A DNA stretch of 64,000 nt from Melioribacter sp. (GTDB lineage: Bacteria > Bacteroidota > Ignavibacteria > Ignavibacteriales > Melioribacteraceae): contig JAOACD010000016.1 in NCBI GenBank assembly GCA_026417975.1, forward strand, positions 1 to 64,000, written 5' to 3'. Both the position numbers and the translations under genes were made by a program. Positions 44,409 to 56,591 of the stretch are shown here, piece by piece (the stretch's first letter is position 1; the number at the start of each line of letters is the position of its first letter). Below the pieces are notes generated by a model that had not been told where the DNA came from, ran no database searches, and worked only from the letters and a program-made list of their open reading frames with translations.

Positions 44409-45515
44409 ATGACGACAAAATCAAAAGTAAAAAGAATAGGAATTTTAACAGGGGGTGGTGATTGTCCCGGCTTAAATGCAGTTATAAGAGGAGTAACAAA
44501 ACCAGCATTAGATAATGGGCTAACAGTTCTTGGTATTTTAGATGGATTTGAAGGATTAGTCGAAGGAAAAGCAATAGAACTTTACAACAAAGATGTCTCA
44601 GGCATACTTGCAACAGGTGGAACAATCTTAGGGTCTTCAAATAAGGGAGATCCATTTCATTGGCCTGAAGAAGTAAATGGGAAAATAAAAATTTTAGATC
44701 GTTCAAAAGATGCATTAAAAAACTATGAAGCATGGAACCTTGATGCTATTATTGCAATAGGTGGAGATGGAACGATGCATATTTCACAAAAATTATTTGA
44801 AATGGGTATGAATGTGGTAGGAGTACCAAAAACAATTGATAATGATCTTGAAGCAACCGACTTAACTTTTGGTCACGATTCTGCTGTGTTTGTAGTTTCC
44901 GAAGCTTTAGATAGATTACACACTACTGCATCATCCCATCATCGAGTTATGGTTATAGAAGTAATGGGTAGGTATGCAGGTTGGATTGCTTTAAATGGTG
45001 GACTTGCAGGTGGAGCAGATGTTATTTTAATTCCCGAACTCCCTTTCGAGTGGGAAAGAATCTATGATAAAGTTTTAGAAAGAAATATGATGGGAAAGAG
45101 ATTTAGTATTGTTTGCGTAGCAGAAGGGGCAAGACCTAAAGATGGCTCAATAATAACAAAAGGAAGAGATATAAGAAGGACAGATCCCATACAACTTGGT
45201 GGAATAGGTGAGTTTGTTGCTAAAAAGATTAGTGAAAATACTGGTTTAGAAACTCGTTATACTGTTCTAGGACATTTACAAAGAGGTGGAAGTCCAACAC
45301 CATTTGATAGAATTTTGTCTACTAAATTTGGAACATTTGCAATACAATTAGCTGTTAAAAAGCAATTCGGAAAGATGGTTGCTTTAAAGGGTAACGAAAT
45401 TAAAAGTGTTTATATAAGAGATGCTATCTCGAGACAAAAATTAGTTAAACCGAACGATCAGGCAGTTTTAGCAGCTAGTGCTGTTGGAGTAAGCTTTGGC
45501 ACTGAAAAATTATAA
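44409..45515 (+). CDS. pfkA: 6-phosphofructokinase
   Basis: The 368-residue kinase shows GGGDCPGLNAVIRG (residues 15-28), GGDGTMHISQKL near 117-128 and PKTIDNDLEATD near 139-150. The Gly following GGD predicts ATP rather than pyrophosphate as donor, while PKTIDND, not PGTIDND, is a feature also seen in pyrophosphate-dependent or group III enzymes. It phosphorylates fructose 6-phosphate in glycolysis. It follows rnhC by 42 bases and is followed by tRNA-Asp. Confidence 0.92.
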   Translation: MTTKSKVKRIGILTGGGDCPGLNAVIRGVTKPALDNGLTVLGILDGFEGLVEGKAIELYNKDVSGILATGGTILGSSNKGDPFHWPEEVNGKIKILDRSKDALKNYEAWNLDAIIAIGGDGTMHISQKLFEMGMNVVGVPKTIDNDLEATDLTFGHDSAVFVVSEALDRLHTTASSHHRVMVIEVMGRYAGWIALNGGLAGGADVILIPELPFEWERIYDKVLERNMMGKRFSIVCVAEGARPKDGSIITKGRDIRRTDPIQLGGIGEFVAKKISENTGLETRYTVLGHLQRGGSPTPFDRILSTKFGTFAIQLAVKKQFGKMVALKGNEIKSVYIRDAISRQKLVKPNDQAVLAASAVGVSFGTEKL

Positions 45516-45581
45516 AAGGAACTTGTTTGAATTGATGATAATTACTATTTTTGCACGCACCTAAAAGTAAGTTTTATAAAA

Positions 45582-45656
45582 GGGGTCGTAGTTCAGTTTG
45601 GTTAGAACGCCTGCCTGTCACGCAGGAGGTCGCGAGTTCGAGTCTCGTCGGCCCCG
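45582..45656 (+). tRNA. tRNA-Asp (GUC anticodon)
   Basis: The 75-base gene has an acceptor stem GGGGTCG with CGGCCCC (one wobble), anticodon loop CTGTCAC giving GUC, and GAGTTCGAGTC in the T arm. CCA is not encoded (G followed by CAAA). A terminator follows 9 bases later. Confidence 0.95.
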
Positions 45657-45664
45657 CAAAATTA

Positions 45665-45699
45665 AAGCCTTGTAACTTATTAAGTTACAAGGCTTTTTT
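45665..45699 (+). terminator. Intrinsic terminator after tRNA-Asp
   Basis: AAGCCTTGTAACTT and AAGTTACAAGGCTT form a perfect 14-base stem with a 3-base loop, followed by six T on the plus strand. It ends the tRNA-Asp transcript. Confidence 0.92.
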
Positions 45700-45764
45700 A
45701 GTGTTCTTTAGAAGGCTTTGATTTAAGATGAATTTTAGCTAAAGTAAAAAAATATGGTTAAATT

Positions 45765-46706
45765 TTAATGAATTATTAACCCGCTTTTATTTTGTTTTAA
45801 TTCGTCAGGAATTACATCTAAAATTTCTTTTTTTAGTGCATCTAATAAATGTGTTTTGATAAATGTTGTCGAATAAATAATTCCTACTTCCCTTTTTGGA
45901 ACAGGATTATCAAACTCTTTTATTTGATTAAGTTTTCTTTTGTCCTTTATATATTGCAAAGCTAAATACGGAAGAAGTGTCATTCCAAACTTTTGTTCTA
46001 CTAATTTAATCAAAGTTTCTAGGTTACCACTTTCAAAGACAACTTTGTTACCCTTTTCAACCCAATCATTTTTATTGCTTTTACAAATAGAAAGTGTTTG
46101 TTCTCTTAAACAATGTCCTTCCTTTAAAAGTAAAATGTCGCTTACGTTTAGATCATCTTGACATAATTTCTTTTTTTTCATTAATCTATGATTAGGCGGT
46201 AAAAAAACAACAAATGGTTCGTAGTATAAAGTTTCTGTAAGTAAGTTTTTGTTAATAGTTCTAAGTGCGATAATTCCTATATCATAATTTCCTTTTTCTA
46301 TTCCAGAAATTACTTCATCTGTTGTTACTTCATCAATTATTAATTCTATGTCCGGATACTTTTTAATGAAGTTGCTTAAAAACATTGGAAGTAAGTACGA
46401 TGAAATAGTTGGTATAATAGCAATATGTAATTTTCCTATAAATTCACCTTTTTCAATTTGTAAAAGAACATAAAGTTTTTCTTTTTCTTTAAGTATTTGT
46501 TTTGCTTGATATAAAATTTTTTTACCTATCTCTGTTGGAACAACTGGTTGTTTATCACGACGGAATATAATTGCCCCTAATTCTTCTTCTAATTTTTGAA
46601 TCTGCATACTTAATGTTGGTTGAGTTACAAAGCATTTCTGTGCTGCTTCTGAAAAACTACCGTATTTTTCCACAGCTACTAAATATTCAAGTTGTGTCAA
46701 TGTCAT
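45765..46706 (-). CDS. oxyR: OxyR-type LysR regulator (peroxide sensor)
   Basis: The 313-residue LysR protein has the N-terminal winged helix (FSEAAQKCFVTQPTLSMQI, residues 18-36). In the regulatory domain GHCLREQTLSIC places Cys199 and Cys208 exactly as the peroxide-sensing cysteines of E. coli OxyR. On oxidation the pair forms a disulfide that activates transcription. It is divergent from katG across a 169-base gap, so peroxide control of the catalase-peroxidase gene is the obvious role. Its own stop is at 45765, about 70 bases from the tRNA terminator. Confidence 0.92.
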   Translation of the reverse strand: MTLTQLEYLVAVEKYGSFSEAAQKCFVTQPTLSMQIQKLEEELGAIIFRRDKQPVVPTEIGKKILYQAKQILKEKEKLYVLLQIEKGEFIGKLHIAIIPTISSYLLPMFLSNFIKKYPDIELIIDEVTTDEVISGIEKGNYDIGIIALRTINKNLLTETLYYEPFVVFLPPNHRLMKKKKLCQDDLNVSDILLLKEGHCLREQTLSICKSNKNDWVEKGNKVVFESGNLETLIKLVEQKFGMTLLPYLALQYIKDKRKLNQIKEFDNPVPKREVGIIYSTTFIKTHLLDALKKEILDVIPDELKQNKSGLIIH

Positions 46707-49077
<2,371 letters not shown>

Positions 49078-49103
49078 GATATGGTCATGAATTGAAATTT
49101 TAT

Positions 49104-49134
49104 AAAGCCGTAGTAAAAATACTACGGCTTTTTT
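49104..49134 (+). terminator. Intrinsic terminator of katG
   Basis: AAAGCCGTAGTA and TACTACGGCTTT pair perfectly over 12 bases around an AAAA loop, followed by a T run. It lies 26 bases after the katG stop. Confidence 0.93.
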
Positions 49135-49227
49135 CTTTGTTTATTAACATTTTACACCATAAACTGATTCGTTTTGTAACCTTATCTCTTATTTTCAAGT
49201 CGAAAGTAAGAAAAAAGAGCTTATACT

Positions 49228-50166
49228 ATGAGAACCACTAATTTTATTATATTATTCATATTGTTTTTTACTGAATTATTATTATGTGATAATAAGTTAT
49301 CACGCGGCGAACATTTTGCAGAGGTCAATAACATAAAAATTCATTATTTTGTAGAAGGGAAGGGGCCTGTTTGTCTTGTTCCATCTCCAGGGTGGGGACC
49401 TTCTGTTAGTTATTTAAAAAATTCATTAGCTCCTTTCGAAAAATTTTTTACAATGGTTTATTATGATACTAGAATGAGTGGACTTTCTACAGGCCCTGAT
49501 GATCCTTTTCAATATACAAGTGTACATTATTTGAATGATATGGAAAGCTTACGAGTATATCTGGGAAAAGAAAAAGTATGGTTGATGGGACATTCTGCCG
49601 GTGGTTTTCAAGTTCTTTACTATGGAATACATTATAGTGATAAGCTATACGGAATAATCGCAATAGATGCAATTGCAGGTCATGATAGCCTTTATTATTC
49701 TGAGTATAAAAAAATTATTCTGAAGAGAAGTAATGAAGCATATTTTGAAAAAGGCTCGAGACTACTGCTACATAAAAATAGCTTTGAATGCAGTTGGGAA
49801 GAAAGATTACTATTAACTCTTCCTTTTTATTTTCATGATCCAACTAAGATTTATGAATTATTAAAACTAGACGAAATTAAAATATCTGCTAAGGCACAAA
49901 GATACTCAGAAACCTCAAAATTTGGGCTGGAATATATTTTCACTGAATTAAATAAAATTGATGTTCCTACTCTTATTGTAGTTGGAGATGATGATTTTGT
50001 ATGCAATAAAGTTTCTCAAGCAGATAGAATTACAAAGTTAATTAAAAATTCTACTGAAATCGTTATTAAAAATGCAGGTCATTTCCCTTGGATAGAACAA
50101 CCAAAACAGTTTTTCAATGAATGTTTCGAATGGCTAAAAAAACAAGGTTTAAAGGAACGAAATTAA
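49228..50166 (+). CDS. Secreted alpha/beta hydrolase (proline iminopeptidase-like)
   Basis: The 312-residue protein has a signal peptide (about residues 1-20) and an alpha/beta hydrolase fold. The oxyanion segment reads SPGWGPS, the nucleophile elbow is GHSAGGF (Ser near 123), an Asp lies in VVGDDDFV near 252, and the catalytic His in NAGHFPWIEQP near 288. It resembles peptidase family S33 and related esterases. The substrate is unknown. The gene stands alone between katG and a convergent peptidase gene. Confidence 0.82.
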   Translation: MRTTNFIILFILFFTELLLCDNKLSRGEHFAEVNNIKIHYFVEGKGPVCLVPSPGWGPSVSYLKNSLAPFEKFFTMVYYDTRMSGLSTGPDDPFQYTSVHYLNDMESLRVYLGKEKVWLMGHSAGGFQVLYYGIHYSDKLYGIIAIDAIAGHDSLYYSEYKKIILKRSNEAYFEKGSRLLLHKNSFECSWEERLLLTLPFYFHDPTKIYELLKLDEIKISAKAQRYSETSKFGLEYIFTELNKIDVPTLIVVGDDDFVCNKVSQADRITKLIKNSTEIVIKNAGHFPWIEQPKQFFNECFEWLKKQGLKERN

Positions 50167-50216
50167 ATCTTTGATAGATATTTATTGTAATTTAAGTGCT
50201 GACTAAGATATAAATT

Positions 50217-51812
50217 TTATTTTTTATACAATTTAGGATATACATTTTCATTGCTAAGTTTATATCCTAAAACAAACAACATTTGAACTTCTTCTACCAT
50301 TCCACTTAAATCCCAATCAGGACTAAATTCATCTGTAACTTTATGATAATGATTTTTATTCCAATCTCTTGAAAGCTTTTGAATATCTTTGCCATCAATT
50401 GATTCTAACCCGTGACGTATGTATATAGCAGGTATACCTGCTTTTACAAAATTAAAATGGTCTGAACGGAAATACCCACCGCTTTCTGGGTTAGGATCTG
50501 GTTTTACTATTTTATCAAATTCTTTAGCGGTTTCAGTAATATATTTATCTAAATCACTTTTGCCATAGCCAATAACTGAAATATCTTTCGTTTTTCCAAA
50601 AATATTTAGGCCATCAAGATTTATTGTAGCAATTATTTTATTTAAAGAAATTATAGGATTTTTTACATAATATTCTGAGCCAAGTAATCCCTGTTCTTCA
50701 GCAGTAAGAGAAAGGAATGCTATAGAACGTTTTGGCTTTTCTTTTAATTTGGAGAAAGCTTCTGCAATTTGTAGAATGCCTGCAACTCCACTAGCATTAT
50801 CTCTAGCTCCATTAAATATACTATCCCCTTTTAATGAAGAATTATAGCCTAAATGGTCCCAATGTGCCATATAGAAAATATATTCATCGGGTTTTTCAGA
50901 ACCAAGCATAATTCCTAAAACATTTCTTGTTTTAATGGTATCAATTTTGTTTTTTATTATAAATGAAGTTTTTAGTCCTAATGACTTTGCTTTAAAATTT
51001 CTATTTGTAGCTTTTTTTAGTTCATCTTCTAAATTTAGTCCTGCAAGTTTAAAAATTTCTTTAGCTTTGTTATAAGTTATCCACCCTTCAAACATGCAAC
51101 GCGAAAAATTTTTATCTTTCTCAGCTATAAAGAATTGAGGGCCAACTCTTCCATTTTTTACAACTTCCCAAGGGTAGCTTGCTGCTTCTGTCTCATGGAT
51201 TATAAAAACTCCCTTCGCTCCTTGACGAGCTGCTTCTTCATACTTATAAGTCCATCGGCCATAGTAAGTCATAGCTTTTCCATTAAATAATGTTGTATCT
51301 TTAGTTGCAAATCCGGGGTCATTGACCATAACAATAATAATCTTATTTTTTACATCAATCCCATTAAAGTCATTCCAATTATATTCAGGGGCATTAATTC
51401 CATAACCAGCAAATATTATTTCAGTAGGATCAATTATTACTTTATTTGTGATTCTTCTAGTAATAGCTACAAAATCTTCTCCATATCTAAGTTCTATTTT
51501 CCCTTTTTTGCTTTGGAATAAAATTTTTGGATTTACTGAGGGAGTTAATTTTACAAGATTTAATTCTTGAGTATAACTTTTTCCATTGGCAGGCACTAAT
51601 CCAATCTTTTTGTATTGTTCAATTAAATAGCTAATAGTTTTTTTTTCTCCTTTACTACCAGGAGCTCGTCCGAGAAAATCATCTGATGAAAGTATTTTTA
51701 TATGATTAGATAAAGCTACTTCATTAATTACTGCTTTGGCTTCTTCTAGATTTTGACTGAAGCAAAAGGAAAATGCTGTTAAAAAAAGTAAAAATATATA
51801 GCAGTTTCTCAT
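50217..51812 (-). CDS. M28 family metallopeptidase (aminopeptidase) with PA domain
   Basis: The 531-residue protein has a signal peptide (about 1-19) and a PA domain (about 110-245) inserted before the zinc peptidase core. Zinc ligands are His in YMAHWDHLGY (about 317-326), Asp in GARDNASGVAG (about 337-347), Glu in TAEEQGLLGSEYY (about 372-384) and His in RSDHFNFVKAG (about 453-463). It releases amino acids from peptides in the periplasm or outside the cell. Convergent with the alpha/beta hydrolase gene. Confidence 0.92.
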   Translation of the reverse strand: MRNCYIFLLFLTAFSFCFSQNLEEAKAVINEVALSNHIKILSSDDFLGRAPGSKGEKKTISYLIEQYKKIGLVPANGKSYTQELNLVKLTPSVNPKILFQSKKGKIELRYGEDFVAITRRITNKVIIDPTEIIFAGYGINAPEYNWNDFNGIDVKNKIIIVMVNDPGFATKDTTLFNGKAMTYYGRWTYKYEEAARQGAKGVFIIHETEAASYPWEVVKNGRVGPQFFIAEKDKNFSRCMFEGWITYNKAKEIFKLAGLNLEDELKKATNRNFKAKSLGLKTSFIIKNKIDTIKTRNVLGIMLGSEKPDEYIFYMAHWDHLGYNSSLKGDSIFNGARDNASGVAGILQIAEAFSKLKEKPKRSIAFLSLTAEEQGLLGSEYYVKNPIISLNKIIATINLDGLNIFGKTKDISVIGYGKSDLDKYITETAKEFDKIVKPDPNPESGGYFRSDHFNFVKAGIPAIYIRHGLESIDGKDIQKLSRDWNKNHYHKVTDEFSPDWDLSGMVEEVQMLFVLGYKLSNENVYPKLYKK

Positions 51813-51916
51813 TTGAGTTTACCAGTAGTATTTAAAATTGATTTATTATTCAAAATAATTATTTTTTATTAATTATTAATAAAAATTTTCGATAATAAAA
51901 TAAAAAAGGTGAAATA

Positions 51917-52312
51917 ATGAAAGGGTTTACACATTTATTTGTAATATTAATTTTTCTTTTGATGGAATCATGTGCTACAGTAGTTAATACAACTACACAG
52001 AGCATTGAAATAAAAACAAATCCACCAAATGCAAAGATTACAATTGATGGAAAGAAATTTGGAACAACTCCTCAAATTGTAAATCTAGAAAGAGGCATTA
52101 ATCATGTTATTAAACTTGAACTTGATGGTTATGATACTTATGAAACACAAATAACAAGAAAAATTTCTATTTGGTTTTGGGGTAATGCTTTCAATGGTTT
52201 TTTGCCTGGTATGTTAGTAGATATGTTTACTGGTTCGATGTACAACTTACTACCAGAGTCAATCAATATTGAGCTGCAACAATTAAAATCAGAACCAACT
52301 AAAAAGAAATAA
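51917..52312 (+). CDS. PEGA-domain lipoprotein
   Basis: The 131-residue protein has a lipobox ending in Cys19 (LLMESCATV) and a PEGA-like beta domain (about 30-78) with IKTNPPNAKITIDGKKFGTT and GYDTYE. A hydrophobic segment NAFNGFLPGMLVDMFTGSMY near 92-111 follows, then a charged tail. PEGA domains are found at the cell surface and in S-layer proteins; the function is unknown. It is convergent with the PfkB kinase, 4 bases between stops. Confidence 0.8.
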   Translation: MKGFTHLFVILIFLLMESCATVVNTTTQSIEIKTNPPNAKITIDGKKFGTTPQIVNLERGINHVIKLELDGYDTYETQITRKISIWFWGNAFNGFLPGMLVDMFTGSMYNLLPESINIELQQLKSEPTKKK

Positions 52313-52316
52313 TATC

Positions 52317-53219
52317 TTAGTATTTATTAAGATAATCGTTAAGTATTTTTCTATATTTGTTGTAAAAATTATCATTATCTGGAATTGCCCCTTCAATCAT
52401 ACATATATCAGAAGCAAAATCGTTTGAAATTTTATTCAACGTATTTAATTCAATTCCTGCAAGATAACCTAAACAAATAATAGCAGAAAAGGCATCTCCA
52501 GCTCCTACTGTATCAACAACATTATTATGGGTAGTTTTGTATTTGCTAAATTCATTTCTGTTATAAAGAATTGCACCATCTTGGCCAAGTGTAACACATA
52601 GTAAGTCTATATCATAATCACAACTGATTTTTTCTATAGATTCTTCATCACTTGTTTTAAGATTAAGTAATGATTTAATTTTTTGTAGTTCTTCATAATT
52701 AATTTTTATAACATTACTAACAGCTAATGCTTCTTTAATCATTTCTTCAGTAAAAAAGTTATGACGCAAATTTAAATCGCAAAAGTACTTTATATTTTTT
52801 TTAAATAAAGATTGAATTGTTTTTCTTGATATTTTGCTTCGCTGTGAAAGTGTCCCGAAGTATAAAATATCAGTTTCTTTTTCAATTACATTTATTGCAT
52901 CTCTATTTAAGGTTAGAAAGTCGTAGCAACATTCAGATGAGATTTGAAAGTGTGGAATTTTATTTTCATCTATATATACTTTTACAGTTCCGGTTGGGTG
53001 TTTTTCATCTATAATAATTAATTTTGTATCGAATCCAATAGATTTTAAATGCTCTAATATTTCTTTACCGTTTTCATCATTTCCAATACATGAAATGAAG
53101 TTTGCTTTACCAAGAATTTTCCACACATGATAAATAAAATTGAATGGTGCTCCCCCAAGGCGTTTTTTGTCTGGATAAACATCATAAAGAATCTCGCCTA
53201 TAGCTGTAACTTTTAACAT
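52317..53219 (-). CDS. PfkB family sugar kinase (fructokinase-like)
   Basis: The 300-residue kinase starts with the GGAPFNF pattern near 22-28 and has the ATP-site signature DTVGAGDAFSAIICL near 236-250. The GGAPFN start resembles bacterial fructokinases rather than ribokinase or adenosine kinase. It probably makes fructose 6-phosphate (or another sugar phosphate) in the cytoplasm. The gene is unlinked to the alpha-glucan cluster and is divergent from the histidine kinase. Confidence 0.85.
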   Translation of the reverse strand: MLKVTAIGEILYDVYPDKKRLGGAPFNFIYHVWKILGKANFISCIGNDENGKEILEHLKSIGFDTKLIIIDEKHPTGTVKVYIDENKIPHFQISSECCYDFLTLNRDAINVIEKETDILYFGTLSQRSKISRKTIQSLFKKNIKYFCDLNLRHNFFTEEMIKEALAVSNVIKINYEELQKIKSLLNLKTSDEESIEKISCDYDIDLLCVTLGQDGAILYNRNEFSKYKTTHNNVVDTVGAGDAFSAIICLGYLAGIELNTLNKISNDFASDICMIEGAIPDNDNFYNKYRKILNDYLNKY

Positions 53220-53311
53220 AATTAATAAACAAAATTTGTCTATTGTATTCTATGTTTATTTATGTTGGTTTTTTAGCTAATTTTAATTTAGTAAAAATAT
53301 TTATTTATGCA

Positions 53312-55141
53312 ATGATAAAACTTTACACAACTAGTTTGAGGGCAAAAATATTTTTAGGATTTACAGTAATTCTTCTAATTATGTTCTTAGCGGCGGTTTG
53401 GAGTATATACAATTTTTATAGATTGAATGAATCAATAAATCTTACAATGCAAGAAAACTATTCAAGTATTATTGCTGCTGATAATATAGGCAAAGCGCTT
53501 GATGAGCAACTTCATGCTTTAACTGTGATGTATAACCAAAATTTTGAGCAAGGAGAAAAACTGTTTGAAAAAAGCAAAGAAGACTTTTTTTACTGGTACA
53601 ATAAAGCACGAAAGTCCGCATATACTCAACAAGAAAAAAATATACTTGATTCATTGAATTACGAATATGATAGTTTTCTCAATTATCTATATAACAATAT
53701 AGATTATAAAATTTATGTAAATAAAAAAGGAAAAGTACTAAATGTAGAATTTGTGACAATAGTTAATCAAATAAAAGACATAAAAAAAAGAAGCAATAAA
53801 ATTCTTGAGATTAATCACCTGCTTCTTAATAATGCAGTAGATGAAACTAAAACTATAACACAAACAGCTACATTTTTTATTTTAGTAATATTACTTGGGG
53901 CAATAGTAATTAGTGTGACTTTTAGTACAAAATTTTCAAATTATCTTGTTCAGCCACTTACAAAGCTACGTAAGTCTGTTGAACATATAAGTGAAGGGAA
54001 TTTTAGTGAAAGGATTGAAATAGACGAGAATAGTGATGAGATTAATAGTCTTGCAGAAGAGTTTAATAAAATGAGTGAAAGACTTCAGAAGTATGAACAA
54101 TTGAATTTAAACAAAATTTTATTTGAAAAAAGAAAATCAGAATTAGTTATCGAAAGTATGAATGAGCCAGTTTTAATGGTAGACGAAGATTTAAATGTGC
54201 TTTTATCTAATAAATCTTTTAATGAGGTCTTTAGTGAAATTTTAACTGATAAATCAAAATTAGGAAAACTATTAAATGTAGCTGAATCAAAGGAGAGAGT
54301 TGAAAATCAGGATATATACCATGATAAAGAAATTGTAATTGTTAAAGGTAAAGAGGGTGCTCGTAAATATTTTAAGATGATAAAAGCATCTCTTGAAATT
54401 CCTGAAAAGGAAATGAAAGGGACTGTTTATGTATTTAATGATATTACAAAATATCAAGAGCTCGATAAAATGAAGTCTGAATTTGTTGCAAAAGTATCAC
54501 ATGAGCTTAAAACACCTTTAACCTCAATGGGGATGGCAATTGGTATTATTGAGGATGGCATTGCTGGAAATCTTACAACAAAACAGAAAGAACTAATTGC
54601 TTCAATAAAAGAAGATTATGAACGACTGAATAAGTTAGTTTATGAAATCTTAGAACTAACTAAACTAGAAGCAAACAGAAACAAAATTAGATTTGAAAAT
54701 TTTGAAGCAAAGAAGCTTTTGGAACATATATCAAAAAAATTCACTCCTATTGCAGAAGAAAAAAATATCGAGCTTAAGATTATTGACAAATGTGAAAATG
54801 TAATAATTAGAGGAAGTTACGATCATATGATAAGTGCTATAGAGAATCTTATTTACAACTCTATAAAATTTACACCATATAATGGGACAATTACTGTAGA
54901 ACAAAAGCTCGAGAATGGGAATGTAAATATTATTATTTCAGATACAGGTATTGGAATAAGTCCTGAAAATCTTAAAAAAATATTTGATAAGTTTATTCAA
55001 ATAGATAACACTGCGCCAGGAAGTTTAGGTTTGGGATTATCGATAGCAAAAGAAATAATAGAAATTCATAACGGAGAAATTAAAGCCTTTAGTGAATTGG
55101 GTAAAGGTAGCACTTTTCAAATAATAATTCCGGCAGCATAA
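53312..55141 (+). CDS. Sensor histidine kinase (HAMP-PAS-HisKA-HATPase)
   Basis: I start it at the ATG at 53312 (MIKLYTTSLRAKIF); ATG 53252 and TTG 53243 upstream are also possible and would add up to 23 residues. Two membrane helices (about 12-32 and 186-204) bracket a helical sensor of about 150 residues. HAMP (about 210-262) and PAS (about 278-380) follow, then HisKA with the phosphorylated His in KVSHELKTPL (His397 from this start) and an ATPase with NLIYNSIKF, DTGIGI and LGLGLSIAKE. The layout recalls KinB. The regulator gene starts at once after its stop. Confidence 0.92.
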   Translation: MIKLYTTSLRAKIFLGFTVILLIMFLAAVWSIYNFYRLNESINLTMQENYSSIIAADNIGKALDEQLHALTVMYNQNFEQGEKLFEKSKEDFFYWYNKARKSAYTQQEKNILDSLNYEYDSFLNYLYNNIDYKIYVNKKGKVLNVEFVTIVNQIKDIKKRSNKILEINHLLLNNAVDETKTITQTATFFILVILLGAIVISVTFSTKFSNYLVQPLTKLRKSVEHISEGNFSERIEIDENSDEINSLAEEFNKMSERLQKYEQLNLNKILFEKRKSELVIESMNEPVLMVDEDLNVLLSNKSFNEVFSEILTDKSKLGKLLNVAESKERVENQDIYHDKEIVIVKGKEGARKYFKMIKASLEIPEKEMKGTVYVFNDITKYQELDKMKSEFVAKVSHELKTPLTSMGMAIGIIEDGIAGNLTTKQKELIASIKEDYERLNKLVYEILELTKLEANRNKIRFENFEAKKLLEHISKKFTPIAEEKNIELKIIDKCENVIIRGSYDHMISAIENLIYNSIKFTPYNGTITVEQKLENGNVNIIISDTGIGISPENLKKIFDKFIQIDNTAPGSLGLGLSIAKEIIEIHNGEIKAFSELGKGSTFQIIIPAA

Positions 55142-56470
55142 ATGAGCAAAGGAAGAGTTTTAGTTATTGATGACGAACCTAATATACTAAAGACAATAGA
55201 ACTATCACTAAGTTCTGCAGGATATATTCCTGAAGTATTTCTAAATCCAGAAGACGGAATTATGAGGGCAAAAGAAGTTTTTTTTGATTTGTCATTTATT
55301 GATTTAAAAATGCAGCCAATGAATGGTATTCAAGTTTTAGAAACATTAAAAAAAATTTCACCGGATACAACAGTTGTTCTTATGACTGCTTATGGTTCAA
55401 TAGAAACAGCAGTCGAAGCAATTAAAAAAGGTGCATATGATTACATTACAAAGCCTTTCACTCATAAAGAGTTTATTCATATTGTAAATAGAGTTTTTGA
55501 ACATCATAAAATGTCACGTAAAATTGAAGGATTTAAGGTTTTATTAGAAGATCACTATTTAAGCAATGATATTATTACAAATAATAAATCTGTAAAAGAG
55601 GTCATAAGAATTGCACAAGATGTTGCTGATAGTGATATACCTGTTCTAATTGAAGGGGAGAGCGGGACAGGAAAAGAAATATTAGCTAAATTTATACACT
55701 CGAAAAGTTCTCGCAGAGCAAATCCTTTTATTGCTGTGAATTGCTCTGCAATTCCTGAAAATTTGTTTGAAAGTGAAATGTTTGGGCATGTTAAAGGTGC
55801 TTTTACTAATGCTTTGAAAGATAGAATCGGTAGAGTAGAACTAGCAGATACTGGAACGTTATTTTTTGATGAGGTTGGAGATATACCAAAATTTATGCAA
55901 GTTAAATTACTCAGGTTTCTTCAAAGTATGGAATATGAAAAAGTTGGTGAGAGTATAACAAGAAAAGCAGATGTTAGAATTATTGCAGCAACCAATAAAA
56001 AAGTAGAAGATGAATTGAAAACTGGGAATTTAAGAGAAGATTTTTATTATCGTATAGCAGGTGTAAAATTGTATTTACCCCCTTTACGCGAAAGAAAGGA
56101 AGATATACCACTTCTTTTTAATTACTTTGTAAAGAAATATTCTAACTTAAAAGAGTATGGAATAGATAACGATTTGATGAATTATATGATTGAATATGAT
56201 TGGCCAGGCAACATACGTGAGTTTGAAACTGTAGTAAAAAGACTTTTAGTTTTTGCAAAAGATAACATATTACGTTCTGAATATTTGCCGATAGAGATTT
56301 TAAATTTTAATCCTAGTAGAAAAAGTAGAGAGATGCTTACAATTGAAGAGTTAGAAAAACAGTATATAAGGGAAGTTTTAAAAATCACTTCTAGCATGAA
56401 AGAAGCTGCACGCATATTAGGAATTTCGGAGACAACTCTCTGGCGCAAAAAGAAATTATATAACCTCTGA
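55142..56470 (+). CDS. NtrC-type sigma-54-dependent response regulator
   Basis: The 442-residue protein has a receiver domain with phospho-acceptor Asp54 (SFIDLKM), an AAA+ domain with Walker A GESGTGKE (172-179), the sigma-54 contact loop as GAFTNA (219-224; GAFTGA in classical members), and a C-terminal Fis-type helix-turn-helix (MKEAARILGISETTLWRKK). It should activate sigma-54 promoters after phosphorylation by the kinase encoded just upstream. The site pair and promoter directly downstream, before exbB, are its likely targets. Confidence 0.93.
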   Translation: MSKGRVLVIDDEPNILKTIELSLSSAGYIPEVFLNPEDGIMRAKEVFFDLSFIDLKMQPMNGIQVLETLKKISPDTTVVLMTAYGSIETAVEAIKKGAYDYITKPFTHKEFIHIVNRVFEHHKMSRKIEGFKVLLEDHYLSNDIITNNKSVKEVIRIAQDVADSDIPVLIEGESGTGKEILAKFIHSKSSRRANPFIAVNCSAIPENLFESEMFGHVKGAFTNALKDRIGRVELADTGTLFFDEVGDIPKFMQVKLLRFLQSMEYEKVGESITRKADVRIIAATNKKVEDELKTGNLREDFYYRIAGVKLYLPPLRERKEDIPLLFNYFVKKYSNLKEYGIDNDLMNYMIEYDWPGNIREFETVVKRLLVFAKDNILRSEYLPIEILNFNPSRKSREMLTIEELEKQYIREVLKITSSMKEAARILGISETTLWRKKKLYNL

Positions 56471-56479
56471 AAGATTGTC

Positions 56480-56519
56480 CCATTTCAAAATGAAATTGCA
56501 AACCATTTCAAAATGAAAT
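56480..56519. promoter_or_regulatory. Tandem palindromic activator sites (enhancer-like)
   Basis: Two identical 17-base copies of CCATTTCAAAATGAAAT occupy 56480-56496 and 56503-56519. Each contains an inverted repeat ATTTCA-AAA-TGAAAT. They are 23 bases apart, about two helical turns, and lie 70 to 110 bases upstream of the sigma-54 element. This is the usual arrangement of NtrC-type activator sites. Confidence 0.7.
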
Positions 56520-56591
56520 ATTCCAGTTCATTTGTAAATTTATCTTTAAGTAAAAATTAATATAGAAAGTAATTCCTCAAATATTCACATC

